12,777 nt of DNA, from the NCBI GenBank assembly GCA_030532815.1, contig JAUNKI010000043.1, positions 1 through 12,777 on the forward strand, given 5' to 3'. This DNA is from Leptotrichiaceae bacterium. Its GTDB lineage: Bacteria; Fusobacteriota; Fusobacteriia; Fusobacteriales; Leptotrichiaceae. Numbering within the stretch: position 1 is the first letter of the stretch; the number at the start of each line of letters is the position of its first letter. Shown in pieces: positions 7,840 through 12,777 of this stretch. Position numbers and translations under genes: made by a program. The notes beneath the pieces were generated by a model. It did not search any database, had not been told where the DNA came from, and saw only the letters and a list, made by a program, of their open reading frames with translations.

Positions 7840-9958
7840 CCTTAACACCTTCTTCTTTTGAAATTAAAGCCTTCATACTGAGGTTAAATTTATTTTCATC
7901 TTCCATTGAGATTACTTTTACTTTTATTTCCTGTCCTTCTTTTAAGACATCTTCCACTTTCCCGACTCTTTTATGGCTTATTTCAGAAATATGAAGCAGC
8001 CCTTCTTTTCCCGGAAGCACTTCTACAAACGCACCGAATTTAGTCAGTTTTGTAACTTTTCCTGTATATGTTTCATTCATTTCAACAGACTGTGTCTGTC
8101 TTTTTACAAGTTCTATGGCTTTTTTCATCATTTCAGGATCTTTTCCGAATATGGAGACACTTCCGTCATCTTCTATATCAATGGAAACTCCTGTTTCTTC
8201 AATTATTGCTTTTATAACTTTTCCTGCAGGCCCTATTAATCCTGCTATTTTTGAAGGGTCTATTTTCATCAGCTCGATTTTCGGTGCATTTTCCGCAACT
8301 TCAGGTCTCGGCTCACTTATAACTTCCTCCATTTTTTCAATTATGAAATGTCTTCCTTCCAGTGCCTGTTTTAAGGCTATTTCCATTATATCCCTTGTAA
8401 TACCTTCTATCTTAATATCCATTTGGATAGCAGTTATACCTTTTTTTGTCCCCGCTACTTTAAAATCCATATCTCCCAGATGATCCTCAAGTCCCTGTAT
8501 ATCAGTTAATACCGTAAATGTATCTCCTTCTTTTATCAATCCCATGGCAATTCCCGCTACCGTAGATTTTATAGGTACTCCCGCTGTCATAAGTGCAAGG
8601 GAGCCTCCACATATACTTGCCTGAGAAGATGAACCGTTTGATTCGGTAATTTCCGAAACAAGTCTCACGGTATAAGGAAACGTTTCCTGGTCAGGCATTA
8701 CGTATTTCAATGCTCTTTCAGCAAGATTACCGTGTCCCAGTTCTCTTCTTCCCGGAGCTCTTAAAAATCCGGCTTCTCCTACTGAATAAGGCGGAAAATT
8801 ATAATGTAGGAAGAATTTTTTTCTTGATTCGTCTTCCATTCCGTCTACAATCTGCTCATCTGCCTTGCTTCCCAATGTCACCGTTACTAACGCCTGTGTT
8901 TCTCCCCTTGTAAACAGTGCCGAACCGTGAGGTACAGGCAAAGTGTCTATCTCCACGTCAAGAGGTCTTATTTCGGTTGTAGTTCTGCCGTCAGCTCTGT
9001 ATTTTTTATACAGAATGGCATCTCTTACAACTTTTTTCTCTATTTCCCTATAATAATTTTTAAATTCCTTTTCCAGACTTTCATCTGTTTCTTTTCCTTC
9101 ACTTTCAAGTTTGACAATATATTTTTCCAAAAGCTCCGTTTCAAGATTATCGATGGCTTCATATTTTTCCAATTTCCCCGGAGTCATAACCGCTTCTTCC
9201 ACTGTTTTTTCAAATTCATCTATAAATGATTTGATTTCAGTATTCACTTCCTTTTTCTCAAACTCATATTTCTGGACATCAAACTGAGACAGGAATTTAT
9301 CCTGTTCAGCACATATTTCCTTTATTTTCTCATGACCGAACATTATCCCTTCGAGCATAATTTCTTCAGATACTTCCCTTGCTCCTGCTTCAACCATCGT
9401 AACTGCATCTTTGGTCCCTGCAACTGACAAATGTATTTCACTTTTTTCCAGTTCTTCAGCAGTTGGATTTAAAACATACTTTCCGTCAATGTAGCCTACA
9501 GTCACTCCTGCCACTGTCCCCGCAAAAGGGATATCAGATAATCCCAACGCACTGGAAACTCCTATTGTTGCCAGATTTTCAGGTTGATTTATTTCATCAT
9601 ATGAAACTACGGTAATAACAATATGAACGGCATTTAAAAATCCTTCCGGAAATAAAGGTCTTATCGGTCTGTCTACCAGTCTTGATATTAAAATTTCATC
9701 TGTTGAAGGTCTTGACTCCCTCTTTATAAATCCTCCCGGAAATTTTCCCGAAGCATAAAATTTTTCAATATAATCCACTGTCAGCGGAAAGAAATCCTGA
9801 CCTTCTTTTACATCTTTACTTCTTGTAGCCGTAACAAGCAGCACGGTACCTCCGCATCTTACCATTACCGAGCCTCCTGCTTGTCTTGCCACTTTTCCCG
9901 TACTTAATTTAACCTGCTGTGTTCCTAAATTGAACCCGTAAGTTCTCTCATTAAACAT
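7823..9958 (-). CDS. pnp: Polyribonucleotide nucleotidyltransferase (PNPase)
   Basis: Phosphorolytic 3'-5' exoribonuclease (EC 2.7.7.8) of RNA turnover, trimeric in known homologues. The 711 residues contain the full bacterial domain order: RNase PH-like domain 1 (about 10-140), an all-helical linker rich in Glu and Lys (about 240-315), RNase PH-like domain 2 (about 325-545) with [20 protein letters not shown] (398-417), [21 protein letters not shown] (440-460) and the catalytic [12 protein letters not shown] (492-503), a KH domain (about 560-620) with IGPAGK (575-580), and an S1 domain (about 628-697) with [30 protein letters not shown] lies six bases before the ATG. The gene has its own near-consensus promoter and a long structured leader that suggests post-transcriptional control. 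rpsO, its neighbour in many bacteria, is not next to it here. Confidence 0.98.
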   Translation of the reverse strand: MFNERTYGFNLGTQQVKLSTGKVARQAGGSVMVRCGGTVLLVTATRSKDVKEGQDFFPLTVDYIEKFYASGKFPGGFIKRESRPSTDEILISRLVDRPIRPLFPEGFLNAVHIVITVVSYDEINQPENLATIGVSSALGLSDIPFAGTVAGVTVGYIDGKYVLNPTAEELEKSEIHLSVAGTKDAVTMVEAGAREVSEEIMLEGIMFGHEKIKEICAEQDKFLSQFDVQKYEFEKKEVNTEIKSFIDEFEKTVEEAVMTPGKLEKYEAIDNLETELLEKYIVKLESEGKETDESLEKEFKNYYREIEKKVVRDAILYKKYRADGRTTTEIRPLDVEIDTLPVPHGSALFTRGETQALVTVTLGSKADEQIVDGMEDESRKKFFLHYNFPPYSVGEAGFLRAPGRRELGHGNLAERALKYVMPDQETFPYTVRLVSEITESNGSSSQASICGGSLALMTAGVPIKSTVAGIAMGLIKEGDTFTVLTDIQGLEDHLGDMDFKVAGTKKGITAIQMDIKIEGITRDIMEIALKQALEGRHFIIEKMEEVISEPRPEVAENAPKIELMKIDPSKIAGLIGPAGKVIKAIIEETGVSIDIEDDGSVSIFGKDPEMMKKAIELVKRQTQSVEMNETYTGKVTKLTKFGAFVEVLPGKEGLLHISEISHKRVGKVEDVLKEGQEIKVKVISMEDENKFNLSMKALISKEEGVKDESAK

Positions 9959-9986
9959 TTTCTCCTCCTAAAATTTTCTTTTGACC

Positions 9987-10076
9987 ATTTCAGGAAGGGA
10001 GCAAATAATAGTAAAAACTTCTATCTCATATAAATAAAAATCTTTACAATTACTTACTCTGATACCTCCCTGAAAT
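9987..10076 (-). promoter_or_regulatory. Long stem-loop in the pnp 5' leader
   Basis: On the minus-strand transcript, AUUUCAGGGAGG (10076-10065) pairs with CCUUCCUGAAAU (9998-9987): 12 bp with one G-U. After a 6-base bulge, AGUAAGUAAUUGUAAA (10058-10043) pairs with UUUACUAUUAUUUGCU (about 10015-10000): 16 positions with one U-U mismatch and two G-U pairs. About 27 bp are stacked, with an AU-rich apical loop. The structure starts two or three bases after the predicted transcription start and ends about 20 bases before the pnp ribosome binding site, which stays free. Such a double-stranded region is a plausible RNase III substrate, as in the E. coli pnp leader; the parallel is inference. Confidence 0.65.
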
Positions 10077-10084
10077 CTTTAACG

Positions 10085-10113
10085 ATTATAGCATTTTTAC
10101 ACGATTTTTACAA
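10085..10113 (-). promoter_or_regulatory. Predicted sigma-70-type promoter of the pnp operon
   Basis: Minus strand TTGTAA (10113-10108), a spacer of exactly 17 bases and a perfect TATAAT (10090-10085). The predicted start is at an A near 10078-10079, giving a leader of about 120 bases whose first two-thirds form the long hairpin. A tandem GCCGATT repeat lies at 10131-10144, about 18 bases upstream of the -35 box. Confidence 0.8.
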
Positions 10114-10130
10114 TATATTATATAAATATT

Positions 10131-10144
10131 GCCGATTGCCGATT
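10131..10144. repeat. Tandem GCCGATT x2 upstream of the pnp promoter
   Basis: Two exact copies of GCCGATT in direct tandem, unusually GC-containing for this spacer, 18 bases upstream of the pnp -35 box. It could be an activator or repressor site or simply a slippage duplication. Nothing else identifies it. Confidence 0.4.
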
Positions 10145-10207
10145 TGACATATTATGTAATTTCAGGTTGTTGTTTTATCTTATAAAAATTCATATTAAAT
10201 ATACATA

Positions 10208-10457
10208 TCGGAGCTGTCTCATAAAATAAAAAAGTGTATCAAAACATAGATTTATATAATTTACTGTATTTATAAATTTATAAAAATATATATATTTTAG
10301 TTTTGAGAATTACTCTTACTTAGAGTGTGTCTGAAAACTCAGAATCTACAATATTTCCAATCTCTTTTTTACTTTTTAAATTAACAGAGTCATAATAAAA
10401 TTGATATTCCGTTGTTTTGACAGTTTTCAAACACACCCCAATATAAGACAGCCTCTT
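10208..10457. mobile_element. MITE-like element, interrupted, between pnp and the cas genes
   Basis: Outer inverted repeat TCGGAGCTGTCTCATA (10208-10223) and the reverse complement of 10442-10457, AAGAGGCTGTCTTATA, match at 11 of 16 positions with a perfect CTGTCT core. The interior resembles the reverse complement of the element at 6842-6993: after the terminus both carry a GAAACATA/AAAACATA patch followed by TA-rich DNA, and near the other end AGTTTGAAAA/AGTTTTGAGAA then ACTTA. A second element (10323-10441) interrupts it. Without the insert it would be about 131 bases, similar to the 152-base relative. There is no coding capacity. Confidence 0.55.
10323..10441. mobile_element. Second inverted-repeat element nested in the first
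   Basis: GAGTGTGTCTGAAAACT (10323-10339) and the reverse complement of 10422-10438, GGGTGTGTTTGAAAACT, match at 15 of 17 positions. TA lies directly outside both ends (10321-10322 and 10442-10443). Removing the segment plus one TA rejoins ACTTA to TAAGACAG and restores a sequence like the uninterrupted relative near 6850. The minus strand has an open frame of about 36 codons running out through the left repeat (ending ...IVDSEFSDTL), which might be a remnant of a transposase C-terminus. This is a short non-autonomous element of unidentified family. Confidence 0.55.
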
Positions 10458-10506
10458 TCCACATTAAAGTTTTATATAGATTTGGTATGTACTGTTTAAT
10501 TACACA

Positions 10507-11151
10507 TTATATAATATTTATAAATGTTCCATATCCTATGTCTTTCTTTCTTCCCAATGAAAAATAGTCAGGAAGTTTTACATTAGTCGAAAATTCTCCC
10601 AAAAAAGTTATCATATCAAAATTTTCTAAATTTTCCGAAGTTATCCAGAGACTCTGTTCAACATATATTTCCTGATTTTCTTCAAGATTTGTTGCAAACT
10701 CTTTTAAAATTTCCGTTATATTTTCCCTGATAACTTCATTTAAAGCGTATTCTCCACTCAAGTATTTTCTAAAATCACCTTCGTCTAAAGGCAGATACGG
10801 AGTAACAAATTTATAATTGTACATTATATCCTGAGAATATGAAATTTCTTCATTTATTATCTGAATTTCCTTTTCCGTATCAGAGTAAATATTTCCGTCA
10901 ATATCCGGATATTCAGCTTCTTCAAATAGTTTCATATTTATTTTAACTGCTTCTCCGACAGTCATAACCGCTAAATTATTTTTTATCAGTTTATACTGTA
11001 ATTTAGTATGTGAAACTTCAGATTTTCCTGACAGATAATTATAAATTTCTGCTTCTTTCTTATATTTTAAGGATAAAAATTCTTTCAGTTTTTCCAAATC
11101 TTTTATTTTATATTTTTTGTTTCCTTTAAACTTTAAAATAGAATATTTCAT
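10507..11151 (-). CDS. Cas6b-like CRISPR endoribonuclease (candidate)
   Basis: A 214-residue soluble protein whose pattern fits the Cas6b-like family, which cuts CRISPR precursor RNA within repeats to make guides. Seen: an N-terminal beta-alpha start MKYSILKFKG followed by a Lys-rich helix, IYNYLSG and HTKLQYKLI (48-56) at the place where the family has its YxxIQYK strand, a central YKFVTPYLPL (113-122) resembling the conserved YxFxTPWxxL segment, and a C-terminal ferredoxin-like end FLGEFSTNVKLPDYFSLGRKKDIGYGTFI with the G-x-G-x-G-type RAMP loop. His48 is a possible general base; the usual histidine near the start of the family is not obvious. AGGAG lies five bases before the ATG. The gene follows a RAMP gene by 107 bases of AT-rich spacer with no convincing promoter or terminator, so it is probably co-transcribed with it. 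The assignment comes from motif recollection plus context. Confidence 0.6.
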   Translation of the reverse strand: MKYSILKFKGNKKYKIKDLEKLKEFLSLKYKKEAEIYNYLSGKSEVSHTKLQYKLIKNNLAVMTVGEAVKINMKLFEEAEYPDIDGNIYSDTEKEIQIINEEISYSQDIMYNYKFVTPYLPLDEGDFRKYLSGEYALNEVIRENITEILKEFATNLEENQEIYVEQSLWITSENLENFDMITFLGEFSTNVKLPDYFSLGRKKDIGYGTFINII

Positions 11152-11258
11152 TTCAACTCCTGTTTTATAACTTTATTTTCAGTAAAAACTGTTTTTAAAA
11201 GCTTGATTAATCTGCTTAATTTTAATTATATTGATTCAAAATGTTAAAAATAATACAG

Positions 11259-12777
11259 TTAATTTTTATTATTATCATTTTTCTTTTCACTGAATTCATC
11301 AAGAATTTTTAATAATTTTATTCCTTTATTATTTATAAACCAATTCAAAGTATTTTTTTCCTTATTTTTCCCTTTAGTTTCTTCGGGGAACGGACTTTCT
11401 GAAAAATCAAGGTTATTTTTTGTATTTTCTATTTTATTTTCTATATTAAGTATGGCTTTAAGTTCTTTTATATTTTCTTCCTCTGTAATATATTTTTCTT
11501 TTGCTATTCTCAGAAATTTTTCTTTTTTTTGACTTTGATATATTTCTTCTTTAGAAAAACATTTATATTTCTTTTCCTTATTTTCAAATAAAAGTTCTTC
11601 TATTATTATTTTTGAACTTCCGAAACCAAATGCTTTTCCTTTTCCAATCTTATGAGCCATATTTTCTTCCAGTTCAAGGCCATATATTAATACTCCTAAT
11701 TCTTCATCTGTAAGTCTTTCGAAATAAACTTCAAATTCAAATTCATTACCGTAATTCATTAATTCAAGATCTGAGTTAGTTTTTCTTTTTTCAGCTTCTA
11801 TTGATTTTCCATAATTTTTATAATCATTATTTATTTTATCTTTATGATGCCAGTAAAATTTTCTTCCTCTTATTCTGGATTCAGAATTATCATAATCACC
11901 TTTATATAAGTAAAAATTAAATAATGTAGGATGCGGTTCCCCAAAAGGTTTTAATGTCACTGCTTCACCACCTTTTACCATTTTAGGGTTGTTAGGATCA
12001 CAAATTTTAGCATCACTGAAAAATACTCTTCCTGACATTGAAGTCATTTTTTTATTTTCTTTTTCTTTAGAAGTATTCTCATGGTGATTACCTGTTGTTC
12101 CAAACAGCTTTTCTGAAAAAGAAAGTTTTTCTAACGAATTTGATGGACGAAACTCAGGCGGTACTAAATTTAAAGGACTTAATTTATATCTTAATCTTGG
12201 AACTTCCGAAAAAGCTAAATGTACTATTTTTTCATCATTTTCTTTTTCAAATAAACATAAAATAGGTTCTCCTTTTTTTAATTTATCCTCATAATAAGAT
12301 GAATTAGAATTTTCATTTTTTTCCAATCTTTTTCTTCTTTGTTTTATTATATATTTAAAGTCCTTATATTCCTGTTCAGAAAATTTGAATTTTTTCCCTT
12401 TTTCTTTAGGAATTAATATTTTTTCATACCTTTTTTTATGAATTAACGGTGAAAACCAAAATATACCTTTTATTCCTGAATTTTTATCTGAAGATAAAAG
12501 ATCCTTATATTCTGAAGGATGCCTTATTTCATCGTTTATTTTATCTTTTATGTATCTATATATTTCTTCTTTTAACATTATTTTTTCTATTAATCCATTT
12601 TCATCATAAGTATCCGTATATTCTTTACATTTATCTTTATATTCATTCTGTTTCCATTCAGAATTTTTCTCCATAATCATTACTTTTATTTTTTCAGCTT
12701 CAATAATTTCTCCATCTTTTCCATTTTCAGGTAAAGAATTTACAATCCCAAAAACTAAATCAAATTTTCTCGAAAAT
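11259..12777 (-). CDS. TIGR03986-type CRISPR RAMP protein, 5' end outside window
   Basis: Partial gene: 505 residues are visible and the frame stays open to the window edge. RAMP proteins of this kind form part of type III CRISPR effector complexes that bind crRNA. Counting from the Met at 12680, family-like blocks are SEVPRLRYKLSPLNLVPPEF (158-177), SMSGRVFFSDAKICD (214-228), LKPFGEPHPTLFNFYL (243-258), RGRKFYWHH (271-279), EFEVYFERLTDEELGVLIYGLEL (316-338) and the glycine-rich HKIGKGKAFGFGSSKI (343-358). The first RAMP half must lie mostly to the right of the window. The ATG at 12680 is unlikely to be the start: no ribosome binding site precedes it and 32 sensible in-frame codons do. Residues from about 365 onward form a Lys/Glu/Asn-rich tail. 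It is visibly more AT-rich than pnp. The subtype (III-D-like or other) cannot be decided here. Confidence 0.8.
   Translation of the reverse strand, partial: FSRKFDLVFGIVNSLPENGKDGEIIEAEKIKVMIMEKNSEWKQNEYKDKCKEYTDTYDENGLIEKIMLKEEIYRYIKDKINDEIRHPSEYKDLLSSDKNSGIKGIFWFSPLIHKKRYEKILIPKEKGKKFKFSEQEYKDFKYIIKQRRKRLEKNENSNSSYYEDKLKKGEPILCLFEKENDEKIVHLAFSEVPRLRYKLSPLNLVPPEFRPSNSLEKLSFSEKLFGTTGNHHENTSKEKENKKMTSMSGRVFFSDAKICDPNNPKMVKGGEAVTLKPFGEPHPTLFNFYLYKGDYDNSESRIRGRKFYWHHKDKINNDYKNYGKSIEAEKRKTNSDLELMNYGNEFEFEVYFERLTDEELGVLIYGLELEENMAHKIGKGKAFGFGSSKIIIEELLFENKEKKYKCFSKEEIYQSQKKEKFLRIAKEKYITEEENIKELKAILNIENKIENTKNNLDFSESPFPEETKGKNKEKNTLNWFINNKGIKLLKILDEFSEKKNDNNKN

Noticed and set aside
8115..8483. 122-codon open frame on the plus strand
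   Set aside because: Antisense to the conserved second half of pnp, with repetitive Ser/Ile composition and no start signal.
11152..11258. Promoter or terminator between the RAMP and Cas6b-like genes
   Set aside because: A TATAAT occurs but has no matching -35. The only hairpin (CAGT/ACTG with a T loop) has a 4-bp stem, so I do not call either.
9959..12777. CRISPR repeat-spacer array near the cas-like genes
   Set aside because: I looked for regularly spaced direct repeats of about 25-40 bases on both strands. The spacers contain only the inverted-repeat elements and AT-rich sequence, with no recurring unit.

Overview
This is an AT-rich bacterial window in which every recognisable gene lies on the minus strand, so transcription runs from high to low coordinates. 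The low GC, the strong AGGAG-type ribosome binding sites, the AT-rich spacers and the gene set fit Fusobacteriota, most likely a Leptotrichia-like organism. A low-GC Firmicute cannot be excluded by eye. The taxonomic guess is inference; the gene identities rest on visible motifs.

Layout in transcription order. (1) From 12777 to 10507 is the end of an accessory locus. It holds a truncated type III-type CRISPR RAMP protein of the TIGR03986 kind, whose 5' end lies beyond the window, followed by a Cas6b-like crRNA endoribonuclease candidate. No CRISPR array is visible. (2) From 10506 to 9959 is a 548-base gene-free stretch. It contains a decayed inverted-repeat element (MITE-like) interrupted by a second, different inverted-repeat element, then a near-consensus promoter and a long structured leader for pnp. 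(3) From 9958 to 6994 are the core genes pnp, pgsA and yggT: RNA decay, phosphatidylglycerol synthesis and a small membrane protein. pnp and pgsA overlap and yggT follows closely, so this is probably one operon. (4) From 6993 to 6842 is a second MITE-like element, related to the outer one near pnp. It fills almost exactly the gap between the yggT stop and the dgt ribosome binding site. (5) From 6813 to 4414 are dgt (dGTP triphosphohydrolase) and a TrmB-family regulator 12 bases downstream, ending in a hairpin terminator. (6) From 4276 to 2817, pdxS and pdxT overlap by one base and encode both subunits of the DXP-independent pyridoxal 5'-phosphate synthase, behind a TTGAAA-17-TATAAT promoter. 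(7) From 2683 to 221 is glgP, glycogen/maltodextrin phosphorylase, itself a PLP enzyme. It has its own promoter and a clear Rho-independent terminator. Bases 1 to 180 hold no gene.

The core genes are ordinary housekeeping functions. The points worth a second look are the CRISPR-associated edge at the right, the nested and paired miniature elements that mark the border between accessory and core DNA, and the long hairpin at the very start of the predicted pnp transcript. That hairpin recalls the RNase III-processed autoregulatory leader of Escherichia coli pnp.
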